A stretch of 64,000 bases of DNA, from assembly GCF_026627255.1 (NCBI RefSeq), contig NZ_JAPNLM010000010.1, forward strand, positions 1 through 64,000. The letters run 5' to 3'. Positions 16,288 to 25,236 of the stretch are shown here, piece by piece. The position numbers and the translations under genes are program-made. Numbering within the stretch: position 1 is the first letter of the stretch; every line of letters starts with the position of its first letter. A model generated the notes under the pieces. The model was given only the letters and a program-made list of their open reading frames with translations, was not told the origin of the DNA and did not search any database. This DNA is from Streptomyces antarcticus (GTDB taxonomy: Bacteria; Actinomycetota; Actinomycetes; Streptomycetales; Streptomycetaceae).

Positions 16288-17240
16288 CAGGCGCGGTCCC
16301 GGGTCCGGTTGAAGCGGTCCAGCCCGAGCCAGAGCAGACCGATGAGGGCCAGGGTCGGCAGGACGCGGAGCAGGACGGGGGCCGTGGAGGGGTCGGTGGA
16401 GATCCAGAAGTGGTCCCAGACCCCGTCCACCGCACCGAAGCCGACGAGGTCGGCCAGCGCGCCGCCGGGGAGCCAGGCGCCCAGCCCCGGGGCGGCGGAG
16501 GTGCGGACCACCAGGACGAGCAGCAGCATCCCGGCGAGGAAGGTGCGCATCGGCTGGCGCAGCAGTGCGCCGAGGGCGACCGCGACGGCTGCGGCCCCGG
16601 CCAGCACGGCCGCCCCGGCCAGTACGCCGAGTGCGGTGTCGGCGAGGACGGTGCCGAGGGCGCCGGGCGAAGGCAGCGGGTAGGCGCCGCGGCCGTAGAG
16701 CAGGCCGAACGCGGCTGTGGCGGCGGCCGACACGCACAGCAGCACCAGGCTCCACGCCCAGACGGCCAGGGCCTTGGCGGCGAGCAGCCTGCCGAGGCGG
16801 GACTCGTAGAGGAGGATCGGCACGATGCTGCCCCGGCTCCACTCGCCGGCGACGGAGAAGGCCGCCACCATGACGAGCAGCACGAGCCCCGGGACGGACG
16901 TCAGCAGCCGTACGGTCCACAGCAGCGAGCCCACCGGGTGCTGGGCCTGCGCGGCACGGACTCCTTCGGCGGTGAACCGGTCCTGGATCCGCTCCAGCCC
17001 GACGGCCTGCAGGGGCACTTCGGCGAGGCACCCGGCCTTCTGCTCCGGGGTGTTGCGCGGGGAATCGCACGACTCGGGGAGGAAGTCGAGGTTGGCCTGC
17101 ACCTGCGTGATGTTGTACGAGGCCATGCTCTGGCTCACCCAGGCGCAGTAGAGGGAGCCGAGGACGAACAGCGCGGCGAGGGTGAGGCCGAGCGGGTGCC
17201 GCAGCAGCCGCCGGGTTTCGGCCCGGACGAGGCGGTTCAC
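16287..17240 (-). CDS. ABC transporter permease (ABC-2 type)
   Basis: 317 residues. The first transmembrane helix is PLGLTLAALFVLGSLYCAWV. A large extracytoplasmic loop with Cys in PESCDSPRN and AGCLAE, a possible disulfide, is followed by five more helices. SVAGEWSRGSIVPILL is the typical ABC-2 coupling region. The GTG at 17240 overlaps the ATPase stop by 4 bases; its own stop overlaps the next permease start. Confidence 0.85.
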   Translation of the reverse strand: MNRLVRAETRRLLRHPLGLTLAALFVLGSLYCAWVSQSMASYNITQVQANLDFLPESCDSPRNTPEQKAGCLAEVPLQAVGLERIQDRFTAEGVRAAQAQHPVGSLLWTVRLLTSVPGLVLLVMVAAFSVAGEWSRGSIVPILLYESRLGRLLAAKALAVWAWSLVLLCVSAAATAAFGLLYGRGAYPLPSPGALGTVLADTALGVLAGAAVLAGAAAVAVALGALLRQPMRTFLAGMLLLVLVVRTSAAPGLGAWLPGGALADLVGFGAVDGVWDHFWISTDPSTAPVLLRVLPTLALIGLLWLGLDRFNRTRDRA

Positions 17241-17965
17241 GGGCGGGCCCCGTTCCCGACGAGTCCGAAGAACCAGTCCTCGAAGGCGGCCGGACCGCTT
17301 TCGGGGTCGTAGCCGAGCGCGTCGAGGGTGCCGGCGGCGACCACCCGGCCCTGGGCGAGCATGATCACGCGGTGGCAGATGCGCTGGATCTCGTCGAGCT
17401 GGTGGCTGGAGACGAGGACGGCGGCCCCGCGCGCGGCCTCCTCGGCCACGATCCGCCGCACCATGCGCAGTCCCTCGGGGTCGAGCCCGTTGGTGGGCTC
17501 GTCGAGGATCAGCAGGTCCGGCTGCTTGAGCAGCGCGGAGGCGATGGCCAGGCGCTGCCGCATGCCCTGCGAGTACGTCCCCAGCCGCCGGTCGGCGGCG
17601 CCGGTCAGCCCGACGCGTTCGAGCGTACGGGCGATGCGGCCGCCGTCGGGAAGTCCGGCGGTGTCGAGGAGGGTGCGCAGCATGGCGCGGCCGGTGGACC
17701 ACCGGTGGAAGGCGGGCGCGTCGAGCGCGGCTCCGAGCCGGTCGAGCTGCCGGGGGCGCATGGGCAGGGCCTCGCCGAACAGCCGCACCTCACCGGAATC
17801 GGGGGTGGACAGCCCGGTGATCACCCGCATCAGGGTGGTCTTGCCGGCGCCGTTGAGCCCGAGGAGGCCGACGATCTCGCCGGCCTCCAGGCTGAGATGG
17901 ACCCCTTCCAGCACGGAGTGCTTCCGGAAGCCCTTGGTCACTTCGTGACAGGAAAGGACGCTCAT
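17237..17965 (-). CDS. ABC transporter ATP-binding protein
   Basis: About 242 residues from the ATG at 17965. Walker A GLNGAGKTT, signature YSQGMRQRLAI, Walker B LLILDEPTNGLDPEG and the switch His in VSSHQLDEI are all intact. The type matches drug and lantibiotic exporters. An in-frame GTG at 18034 would add 23 residues, but they do not look like the family and no ribosome site favours it. It is the first gene of a three-gene operon with two permeases. Confidence 0.92.
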   Translation of the reverse strand: MSVLSCHEVTKGFRKHSVLEGVHLSLEAGEIVGLLGLNGAGKTTLMRVITGLSTPDSGEVRLFGEALPMRPRQLDRLGAALDAPAFHRWSTGRAMLRTLLDTAGLPDGGRIARTLERVGLTGAADRRLGTYSQGMRQRLAIASALLKQPDLLILDEPTNGLDPEGLRMVRRIVAEEAARGAAVLVSSHQLDEIQRICHRVIMLAQGRVVAAGTLDALGYDPESGPAAFEDWFFGLVGNGARP

Positions 17966-18167
17966 CTTCGGGGGGCAAGCGTTGGCGCCGAGTTCGTGCG
18001 AGCACGCATGGGTGTGGTGTTCCCTCCCGATCACCCCACCGTCCCGGTGGAGTTCGTGCGCCGCGTGCCGTCGTCGGCACGCGGCGGAAAGTGATCTTCA
18101 TCCTTTCTGCTTCTTTGGTCAAATGACGGCACGATCCAGCCGAACGCCGTACAGCGCGCCGGGTGGG

Positions 18168-19043
18168 TCAGGGGCGGCGGGCGGTCCACGCGGTGCGTTC
18201 GGTGCGGACCGCGAGGTCGTCGCGGCGCAGGAGGCTGCCGGGGCCGCCGGTGTCGAGCAGCCGGTCCAGCGAGGCGAGGTCCTCGGCCGCCAGGACGGGA
18301 GCGGCGCTGTCGCGCAGGCGCTTCAGGCCGCTGAGGGCGTAGCGGCCGACCGCCTCGACGCGGGAGCCGTCGACGTTCACGGTGATCGTGCGCCGGCCCT
18401 CGACGGTGAACCCGGCGGCGACCAGCCCGGGCCCCCAGTCGGCGCCGCGGTGCGGTACGTGCTCGGCGTGGTGGCGGGCGAGGGCGGCGTGGCAGCGCTC
18501 CTCGAGGCCGGGCCGGTCCTCCGGGGCGTCGCCGGGCAGGAAGCGCGGGAAGCCGGCCAGCTCGACGACGGCGAACAGGCCGCCGGGCGCGAGCAGTTCA
18601 CGGACCGTGCGCAGGGTGCGGCCGGGGTCCGCCATGTGGTGCAGCGAGGCCGACGCCCAGACGAGGTCGGGCCGGCCGAGGTCGGGCCAGTCCGCGTCGA
18701 GATCGGCCTGTACGGTGCGCACCCGGTCGGCGAGGCCGAGCTCCAGGGCCCGCTCCCGCAGCCGGCGCAGATGGACGGCGGACGCGTCGACGGCGGTCAC
18801 CTCCGCTTCGGGGAAGCGGGCGAGCAGGGCGAAGGTGCCGGCGCCGGTCCCGCACCCGAGGTCCACGATGTGGCGCGGTCCCCCGGCCGCGACGGGGAGC
18901 CATGCGGTGAGGGAGGCGGTGTGCTCGGCGAGTACGTCCGCGTCCAGGTCGAGGATCTCCGCCTGGTCGTCGGAGCCGGGGGTGTGCCGGGGGGCGGGGT
19001 GGTGCGCGCCGCCGTGGGCCGCGTGGGGAGAGGCGTGGGTCAT
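18168..19043 (-). CDS. Class I SAM-dependent methyltransferase
   Basis: 291 residues. Motif I is VDLGCGTGAGTF at about 60-71, the acidic ribose-binding residue is in AEVTAVDAS, and the post-motif is LVWASASLHHM. The N-terminal 25 residues are His/Pro-rich. The acceptor is unknown. It stands alone, about 265 bases downstream of the XRE-cupin regulator on the same strand. Being co-regulated with that gene is plausible. Confidence 0.9.
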   Translation of the reverse strand: MTHASPHAAHGGAHHPAPRHTPGSDDQAEILDLDADVLAEHTASLTAWLPVAAGGPRHIVDLGCGTGAGTFALLARFPEAEVTAVDASAVHLRRLRERALELGLADRVRTVQADLDADWPDLGRPDLVWASASLHHMADPGRTLRTVRELLAPGGLFAVVELAGFPRFLPGDAPEDRPGLEERCHAALARHHAEHVPHRGADWGPGLVAAGFTVEGRRTITVNVDGSRVEAVGRYALSGLKRLRDSAAPVLAAEDLASLDRLLDTGGPGSLLRRDDLAVRTERTAWTARRP

Positions 19044-19308
19044 GCCGCCACGCTAGGAGCGCCGTGCCGTCGCGGCACCATGGTTCCCCAGGCGCGCAAG
19101 ACGAAGGCCCGCCGCGCTGCCGTACGCGCAAGACCGGTCCCCCGGAGACGGCGGGCGCGGCCCCGAATGCGGCGGCCGCCGGCCCGGCGGCGGTAGTCGG
19201 CCCCTGGTCGCGGGCCTTGGCCGCGCCGGCGGGGCAGGCGCCCGCCATCGCTCGGGGTGCCGGGCCCGGCCACCGCCCGGGGCGTCGGGCTCCGCCGCCG
19301 CTCGGGGG

Positions 19309-19935
19309 TCAGGCGCCGTCGGCGTTCTGGTGGCCGCGGCGGGCGTCGCGGTCGAAGACGCCCAGGATCTCGCAGGGCCCGCCCTCGGCGCCGATCGCGT
19401 GCGGCAGCATCGTCGGGAACTCCACCGCCTGGTTCGTCTCCACGCGCAGGCGCCGGTTCCCCAGCAGCAGGACCGCGGTGCCGGACAGGACGACGAGCCA
19501 TTCGCGGCCCGGGTGGGCCCGCATGCGCGCGGGGTTGTCGGGCGGCGGGTTCGTCATCCGCTGGCGCACGACGCTCATGCCGGGTTCCGCCTTCATGGAC
19601 CAGCGCATCAGCCCGTGAGCCGCGTCGATCACCGGGTTGGTGACGACGTCGTCGGCGGCGGTCTCGACGAGCTGGTCCAGGGAGGTGTCCAGGGCCCGGG
19701 CGAGTACGACGAGCTGGTCCAGGGCCAGGCGGCGCTGGCCGTTCTCGATGCGGCTGAGCGTGGACTGGCTGAGGTGGGCGCGGGAGGCGAGTTCCGCCAG
19801 GGACCAGCCCTGCGCCACGCGCAGGGCCCGGATCCGCTTCCGGACCAGCCCGTCCAGCCCGTCCAGTCCGTCCAGTCCGCCCAGCCCGTCCAGCCCGCCC
19901 GGTCCGTCGTTGTCTTGCGTCACGGGCAAAAGCAT
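19309..19935 (-). CDS. XRE-family regulator with C-terminal cupin
   Basis: 208 residues. The helix-turn-helix is at about residues 33-90 (LAELASRAHLSQSTLSRIEN). The cupin domain is at about 125-200 (HPGREWLVVLSGTAVLLLGN), with ligand-type residues only partly conserved. Such proteins sense small metabolites and repress neighbouring genes. The N-terminus contains GLDGLDGLDGL, coded by 9-base repeats at about 19850-19905, which is a slippage-prone leader rather than a domain. The target may be the downstream methyltransferase. Confidence 0.88.
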   Translation of the reverse strand: MLLPVTQDNDGPGGLDGLGGLDGLDGLDGLVRKRIRALRVAQGWSLAELASRAHLSQSTLSRIENGQRRLALDQLVVLARALDTSLDQLVETAADDVVTNPVIDAAHGLMRWSMKAEPGMSVVRQRMTNPPPDNPARMRAHPGREWLVVLSGTAVLLLGNRRLRVETNQAVEFPTMLPHAIGAEGGPCEILGVFDRDARRGHQNADGA

Positions 19936-19941
19936 ATGCCG

Positions 19942-21348
19942 TCACCGCACGGCGTCGACCGGCGCCGGCGCCCCCGCGCCGCGCGCCGCGGCCCGCCGCC
20001 GGAGCCAGGCCGCCACCAGGACGAGGGCGGCCGCGGCTCCGTACGCGAGGGTGCCGGGCGCCGCCCCGTGGCCGACGGCCGGCCCGAGGACGTAGACGGC
20101 GGCGCCGGCCAGGGCCACGCCGAGCCATTCCCAGCGTCCGTCCAGGGCCACGAGCGCGATCAGCAGCAGGGCGTACCAGGAGTAGCCGGGCGTCAGAAGG
20201 ACGAAGGCCCAGCCGGTGACCAGGAGGGCGCCGCTCCACGGGCGCCGCGGGTCCCCGCGCCACATCACGTACAGGCACACGCCCGCGACGACGGCGACCA
20301 GCACGGGAAACGCCCAGGCGTCGGGGAGGACCAGGCGCAGGAGCGAGTAGCGCGACCCGGCCGAGGCGTCGTCGTAGCCCTCCTCCTCCACGTACCCGCC
20401 GAGGTAGCCGAAGACCGAGCCCCGCGAGAGCAGGACGTACGGGAGGTAGGCCAGTACGGCGAAGGCCGCGGCGGGCAGCAGCACGGCCGCCGCGTCGCGG
20501 ACGCGGCGGACTCCGGACAGGGCGCCGGGGAGGACGACGGCGGGCATCAGTTTCGTGGCGACGGCGGCGCCGATCAGCAGGCCGCCCGCCGCCCGCCGGC
20601 TGAGGGCCCGGGAGGCCACGAGGCCGAGTCCGATGACCGTCAGGAGCACGCCCAGGACGTCGACGTGCGCGTTGTTGACGGCCTCGACGGCGACGGCCGG
20701 GCACCACGCCCAGTACGCGGCCTTGCGCGGGTCGTCGCCCCGCCGCCGCAGGATCAGCAGGAGCGATCCGGTCACGCCGAGGGACACCAGGCCGGCCGCG
20801 GCCTGGAGCGGCTTGTGCCGGGCGCCGGCGGGGGACAGCCGGTCGACGGCCAGGAAGTACGCCTCGGCGACGGGCGGGTAGATGGTGGGGACGGCGGGCC
20901 TGTTGATGCGGGTGCAGTCGGGTGCGCCGCCGGTGCCCGGGACGGGCGCGAGGTCCGGTCCGGCGCAGACGGCGCCCGTGGGGAACAGCCAGGTGTCGCG
21001 CAGCCGTGCCACCGCCGGGTCCTGCGGTGCGTGGTCGTACGGGGAGACGCCCGCGGACTGGACCCGGCCGTCCCAGGCGTAGCGGTAGGAGTCGGTGCTG
21101 GTCCGCGGCGGCGCCACCAGCCCGGTCACCGTGACGGCGACGGCCCCGGCCACGACCAGCGGCGTGACGTACCGCGCCGGGACCCGGCGCAGTGCCGCCA
21201 AGGCCGCCGCGAACAGCGCCCAGCACACCGCGTACCACCGGAACAGGCCGCCGGGATCGGTGAAGAGGCCGTCGTACCGGATGGTGAGGACGAGGGCGGC
21301 CGTGAGGGCGGCGAGGACGGCGGAGGCGAGGACGGTGCGCGGGTTCAC
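19942..21348 (-). CDS. Membrane glycosyltransferase, GT87/DUF2029 family
   Basis: 468 residues from the GTG at 21348, with about ten to twelve hydrophobic helices. The pattern is that of polyprenyl-phosphate-mannose-dependent (GT-C) transferases: an early acidic loop TSTDSYRYAWDGRVQ and a periplasmic loop with RINRPAVPTIYPPVAEAYF. These enzymes add sugars to lipids or wall glycans outside the membrane. A longer frame to 21474 would overlap the divergent promoter region, so I prefer the shorter start. The neighbours (GT2, DUF2064, epimerase) indicate a glycoconjugate pathway. Confidence 0.85.
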   Translation of the reverse strand: MNPRTVLASAVLAALTAALVLTIRYDGLFTDPGGLFRWYAVCWALFAAALAALRRVPARYVTPLVVAGAVAVTVTGLVAPPRTSTDSYRYAWDGRVQSAGVSPYDHAPQDPAVARLRDTWLFPTGAVCAGPDLAPVPGTGGAPDCTRINRPAVPTIYPPVAEAYFLAVDRLSPAGARHKPLQAAAGLVSLGVTGSLLLILRRRGDDPRKAAYWAWCPAVAVEAVNNAHVDVLGVLLTVIGLGLVASRALSRRAAGGLLIGAAVATKLMPAVVLPGALSGVRRVRDAAAVLLPAAAFAVLAYLPYVLLSRGSVFGYLGGYVEEEGYDDASAGSRYSLLRLVLPDAWAFPVLVAVVAGVCLYVMWRGDPRRPWSGALLVTGWAFVLLTPGYSWYALLLIALVALDGRWEWLGVALAGAAVYVLGPAVGHGAAPGTLAYGAAAALVLVAAWLRRRAAARGAGAPAPVDAVR

Positions 21349-21461
21349 CTGCGGAAGCGTTCCAGCAAGGGGCGCCCCCGAGGGGCCCGACGCCCGGGCC
21401 GTCCGCGTTTCGTAAGGTGTCGCGGACCCCCTCGGACACTGGTCGGGGGTGTGATGGAGGC

Positions 21462-22604
21462 ATGCGCCTCCCACTGCCCCCCGGCCCGCCGGTCACCTTC
21501 ACCGCGCGGCTGCACGACGCCCGCACCGCGACCGCGATCGGCCGCTGGCTGGGGCTCGCCTTCGCCGTCTGCTTCGCGACCGGTGTGCTGAGCCACTTCC
21601 TCCAGCATCCGCCGGGATGGCTGGCGGACCGGCTGCCGAGCCGTCCGTACTGGGGCTACCGGCTGACCCAGGGGCTGCACGTGGCCTCCGGGATCGCGGC
21701 GGTCCCGCTGCTGCTCGCGAAGCTGTGGGCGGTCTACCCGCGGCTGTTCGCCTGGCCCCCGGTGCGCTCGGCGACGCACGCGCTGGAGCGGCTGTCGGTG
21801 GCGGTGCTGGTCGCGGCTGCGCTGTTCCAGCTGTTCACCGGCCTGCTGAACACCTTCCAGTGGTACCCGTGGCCCTTCAGCTTCGTACCGGTGCACTACG
21901 CGGTCGCCTGGGTCGTGACGGGAGCCCTGCTGCTGCACGTCGCCGTCCAGTGGCCGAAGATCCGGGACCACTTCACCCTGGAGTCCCCCGGAACCCTGGC
22001 GCTGCCCGGGGCAGACGGCCCGAACCGGCGCCAGCTCCTCTTCGGCGTCGCCGCCGCGGTGGGAGCGGTCACGCTGACGACCGTCGGACAGTCGGTGACC
22101 GCGCTCGGCCGCCTGGACCTGTTCGCCCCGCGCAGCCCCGCCCACGGCGTGCAGGGCCTGCCCGTGAACCGCACGGCCGCCGCGGCGCGCGTGACCCGGG
22201 CCTCGCTGGCCGGCTGGCGGCTGACCGTGGACGGGCCCCGGCCGTACGCCCTGACGCTGGACGAACTGCGTGCCATGCCGCAGCACGAGGTGACGCTGCC
22301 CATCGCGTGCGTCGAGGGCTGGAGCAAGTCCGCCCGGTGGACCGGGGTACGGGTACGGGACCTGCTGGAGCGGGCGGGCGGCGGCCCGGGCGCCCGGGCC
22401 CGGGTGGTCGCCCTCGAAGCGGCCGGCGCCTACCGGGTGATGGACATGGGCCGCCTGTACGCGCAGGACCCGCTCACGCTCCTGGCGCTGCGCCTCAACG
22501 GCGAGGCGCTGTCCCTGGACCACGGCTACCCGGCGCGGATCATCGCCCCGAACCGGCCGGGCGTGCTTCAGACCAAGTGGGTCGGCCGGCTGGAGGTCGT
22601 GTGA
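21462..22604 (+). CDS. Molybdopterin-dependent oxidoreductase fused to a membrane domain
   Basis: 380 residues. The N-terminal half has four or five membrane helices with His residues positioned as in cytochrome-b-like anchors (TQGLHVASGIAAVPLLLAK, FVPVHYAVAWVVTGALLLHV). The C-terminal half is the sulfite-oxidase-type molybdopterin fold: IACVEGWS contains the expected Mo-ligating Cys, with GVRVRDLLERAG, then PARIIAPNRPGVLQTKWV at the end. The likely role is reduction or oxidation of a small molecule or methionine sulfoxide outside the membrane. The ATG at 21462 follows GATGGAGG. It is coupled to the next gene. Confidence 0.88.
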   Translation: MRLPLPPGPPVTFTARLHDARTATAIGRWLGLAFAVCFATGVLSHFLQHPPGWLADRLPSRPYWGYRLTQGLHVASGIAAVPLLLAKLWAVYPRLFAWPPVRSATHALERLSVAVLVAAALFQLFTGLLNTFQWYPWPFSFVPVHYAVAWVVTGALLLHVAVQWPKIRDHFTLESPGTLALPGADGPNRRQLLFGVAAAVGAVTLTTVGQSVTALGRLDLFAPRSPAHGVQGLPVNRTAAAARVTRASLAGWRLTVDGPRPYALTLDELRAMPQHEVTLPIACVEGWSKSARWTGVRVRDLLERAGGGPGARARVVALEAAGAYRVMDMGRLYAQDPLTLLALRLNGEALSLDHGYPARIIAPNRPGVLQTKWVGRLEVV

Positions 22605-23044
22605 TGACGTTCCGACGCGCGGCGGGCGCCTGCGGGCTGCTCCTCATGGTCTGGGGGGCATGGCTGCTGGTCCGGCAGCCGGAACCGTGGCGGATCGCCC
22701 TCTGGCTCGCGGGCGCGGTCGCCGTGCACGACGGACTCGTCGCACCCCTCGTGTTCGCGGTCGGGTCCCTGGCCGCGGCGGCGGGCCTGCGCCTGCGCGG
22801 GATCCCGCGGGCGGCACTGATCGTCGCGGGATCCCTGACCGCCATCGCCCTGCCCCCGCTGCTGCGCCCCGGCGCCGCCGCCAACCCGACCGCGCTGCCG
22901 CTGGACTACCTGCGCAACTGGCTGCTGACGATGGCGGCCATCGCCGTCCTGACGCTCCTGTACCTGGGAGCGCGGACCGTGCGGCGCCGGGCCGGGAGGT
23001 CAGCGCCGCAGGTGGACGAAGTGCCGCCCCGCCGCCTGCCATGA
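22604..23044 (+). CDS. Small integral membrane protein
   Basis: 146 residues with about four hydrophobic segments (GLLLMVWGAWLLV, LVAPLVFAVGSLAAAAG, AALIVAGSLTAIALPPLL, NWLLTMAAIAVLTLLYLG). I recognise no domain. The ATG at 22604 uses the GGAGG at 22592-22596 and overlaps the previous stop. It may be a partner of the molybdoenzyme. Its last 45 bases overlap the end of a methyltransferase gene on the opposite strand. Confidence 0.75.
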   Translation: MTFRRAAGACGLLLMVWGAWLLVRQPEPWRIALWLAGAVAVHDGLVAPLVFAVGSLAAAAGLRLRGIPRAALIVAGSLTAIALPPLLRPGAAANPTALPLDYLRNWLLTMAAIAVLTLLYLGARTVRRRAGRSAPQVDEVPPRRLP

Positions 23045-23659
23045 CCCGTACGGGGCCCAGCCCGCGTCCGCCGCCGCGACGGACAGGGCCCGGGCCCCGA
23101 GCCGGGACCACCAGAAGGACTCCCCGTAGCCGCCGTTGCCGTCGTCGACGTACACCTCGACGCGCTCGTCGACGTCGGCCTCGGCCACCTCGACGAGCAG
23201 GGAGCCGCCGGGGGCGGTGAGCTCCGAGGTACGGCGCAGCAGTGCGCCGGGGTCGCCGCCGATGCCGATGTTGCCGTCGATGAGCAGGACCGTGCCCCAG
23301 CGGCCCTCCCGCGGCAGCGGGTCGAACACCGACCGGCACAGCGCGCTGCCGCCCGCCCGCACGGTCCGGGCCACCGCCTCGGGGGTGACGTCCACGCCGA
23401 GGGCCTTGTGCCCGAGCCCGGCCAGGGCGGCGACCAGCCGGCCCGGCCCGCAGCCGATGTCGAGGACCGGGCCGGCGCAGCGGCTCAGGACGGTGCCGTC
23501 CGCCGCGTCGGGTGCGGCGCACCACCGCTCGACCTCCAGCGGCAGCAGCCAGCCGTCGCGGCGGCGCAGGTACAGGGGCCCCCGCCCGGTGCGCAGGGCG
23601 TCGGCGTACGGGTCGGCCTGCCAGGTCCGGGTGACCGGACCGGCGAGCCGGGCCGTCAC
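23000..23659 (-). CDS. Class I SAM-dependent methyltransferase
   Basis: 219 residues. Motif I VLDIGCGPGRLVAAL, acidic loop ALGVDVTPEAV, motif II LLIDGNIGIGGDPGALLRR. The start is GTG at 23659, overlapping the DUF2064 stop by 4 bases. It is the third gene of a GT2/DUF2064/methyltransferase operon. The substrate is unknown, but the company suggests methylation of a glycolipid or glycan precursor. Confidence 0.88.
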   Translation of the reverse strand: MTARLAGPVTRTWQADPYADALRTGRGPLYLRRRDGWLLPLEVERWCAAPDAADGTVLSRCAGPVLDIGCGPGRLVAALAGLGHKALGVDVTPEAVARTVRAGGSALCRSVFDPLPREGRWGTVLLIDGNIGIGGDPGALLRRTSELTAPGGSLLVEVAEADVDERVEVYVDDGNGGYGESFWWSRLGARALSVAAADAGWAPYGSWQAAGRHFVHLRR

Positions 23660-24276
23660 CGGGTCACCGCGCACAGGCCGGAGTGCAGGGCGGCGAAGCG
23701 GGTCCGCGGGGCCGCGGCGGCGACCCGTTCCGCGTCGGCCGGGGTGTCCACGTCGCACAGCTCGGGCAGGTCGCGCACCACCAGCCCCGCGTCCAGCAGC
23801 CGCGCCCGCTGCACCGCGCCCGTCTCCGGTACGGACATCGGGACGCCCAGCAGCAGCGCCGGGTCGGGGGCGGCGAGGCCCAGGGCCCAGAACCCGCCGT
23901 CGTCGGCGGGCCCGAACCAGGCGTCCGCCCCGGTGAAGTCGAGCCCGGGCGCGAGGAGCCCGGGCGTGACCTGCGGGGTGTCCATGCCGATCAGCAGGGC
24001 CGGTCCCTCCGCCAGGGCGAAGGCCGCCGCCAGCCGGACGTCCAGACCGCCCGCGCACTGCGGGACGACCTCGATGCCGTCCGGGACCCACGGCCCCGGC
24101 CGCCCCTCCAGGACCAGGACACGGCGCCGGGCCGGGGTGGCCAGGACCGCCGCGAGGGTGTCCTCCAGCGCGGCACGGGCCAGACCGGCGGCCTGCCGCG
24201 GGGTGAACACCGTGGTCAGGCGGGTTTTGACGCGGCCCGGCACGGGGGCCTTGGCGATGACGAGGAGGGTGCTCAC
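23656..24276 (-). CDS. DUF2064 / TIGR04282 family glycosyltransferase
   Basis: 206 residues with a GT-A-like fold. The opening is VSTLLVIAKAPVPGRVKTRL, a MobA/CofC-like nucleotide loop. GMDTPQVTP replaces the DxD region and GPADDGGFWALGL is the family signature. The start is GTG at 24276. Members are commonly paired with GT2 enzymes as here. The actual donor and acceptor are not established. Confidence 0.85.
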   Translation of the reverse strand: MSTLLVIAKAPVPGRVKTRLTTVFTPRQAAGLARAALEDTLAAVLATPARRRVLVLEGRPGPWVPDGIEVVPQCAGGLDVRLAAAFALAEGPALLIGMDTPQVTPGLLAPGLDFTGADAWFGPADDGGFWALGLAAPDPALLLGVPMSVPETGAVQRARLLDAGLVVRDLPELCDVDTPADAERVAAAAPRTRFAALHSGLCAVTR

Positions 24277-24989
24277 GCGGAAGCCCTCCCGGCCGGCGCG
24301 ACGGGGGCGCCCGGCGGTTCGGCCAGGACGCGGCGCATGTCCCGTACGGCGTGCCAGGTGCCCCGCCAGGTCCCGGTGACCTTGGACTTCCCGGAGCGGG
24401 GCAGGTAGGGGACGTCCGTCTCGGCGACCCGCCAGCCCGCGTCGGCGGCCCGTACGACCATTTCGAGCGGATAGCCGCTGCGCCGGTCGGTCAGCTCCAG
24501 GCCGAGCAGCGCCTCGCGGCGCGCGACCCGCATCGGACCGAGGTCGTGCAGCCGCAGCCCGGTCCGGTGCCGCAGCATGCGCGCCAGGGCGAGGTTCCCG
24601 GCCCGGGCGTGCACGGGCCACGCGCCCCGCCCTCGCGGGCGGCGCCGGCCGAGGAGCAGGTCCGCCTCCCCGGCCGCGACCCGCTCGGCCATCGGGGCGA
24701 GCAGACCGGGGTCCATGGAGGCGTCGCAGTCGCAGAAGCAGACCAGCTCGGCGCGCGCGGCGAGCAGCCCGGCGTGGCAGGCGGCCCCGAAACCGCGCCG
24801 GGACTCGTGCACCACGGTGGCACCGAGGCGGCGGGCGATGTCCGCCGAGCCGTCGGTGGAGCCGTTGTCGACGACGATGGCCCGCCAGGTGGCCGGCACC
24901 CGCGCCAGCACCCAGGGGAGGGCCTCGGCCTCGTCGAGGCACGGCAGTACGAGGTCCGCGCGGGGCGGACGACAAGCAGAAGAGGTCAC
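24273..24989 (-). CDS. Family 2 glycosyltransferase
   Basis: 238 residues. A GT-A fold opens with LVLPCLDEAEALPWVLARVP; the nucleotide-binding VVDNGSTDGS and metal-binding CDCDASMDP (DxD-like) follow, and SGYPLEMVVRAADAGWRVAE resembles the acceptor region of dolichyl-phosphate-type transferases. There are no membrane helices at the C-terminus. GTG at 24989 has a GGAGGG site. It is the first gene of the three-gene operon with DUF2064 and the methyltransferase. Confidence 0.9.
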   Translation of the reverse strand: MTSSACRPPRADLVLPCLDEAEALPWVLARVPATWRAIVVDNGSTDGSADIARRLGATVVHESRRGFGAACHAGLLAARAELVCFCDCDASMDPGLLAPMAERVAAGEADLLLGRRRPRGRGAWPVHARAGNLALARMLRHRTGLRLHDLGPMRVARREALLGLELTDRRSGYPLEMVVRAADAGWRVAETDVPYLPRSGKSKVTGTWRGTWHAVRDMRRVLAEPPGAPVAPAGRASA

Positions 24990-25236
24990 CCTCCACACCG
25001 TAGGAACCGGAGGGCGGGGAAAGGGGCTCGGAGACCTTACGAAACGCGGACGCTGTCGGACGCCGCCGCAGGGGACCGGGCGAGAACGGCGGGAATCCGC
25101 GGGACCGATGAGTTTCCAGGTGATCCAAAGTCGGAGAACATGACGGGGGCGCGGCACCGCTCGCGGGCCCCGTCCGCGCACCGTCCGCGCACCGACCGAT
25201 CGCCGGGACACAGGCACGAGACACCGAGGAACCACG

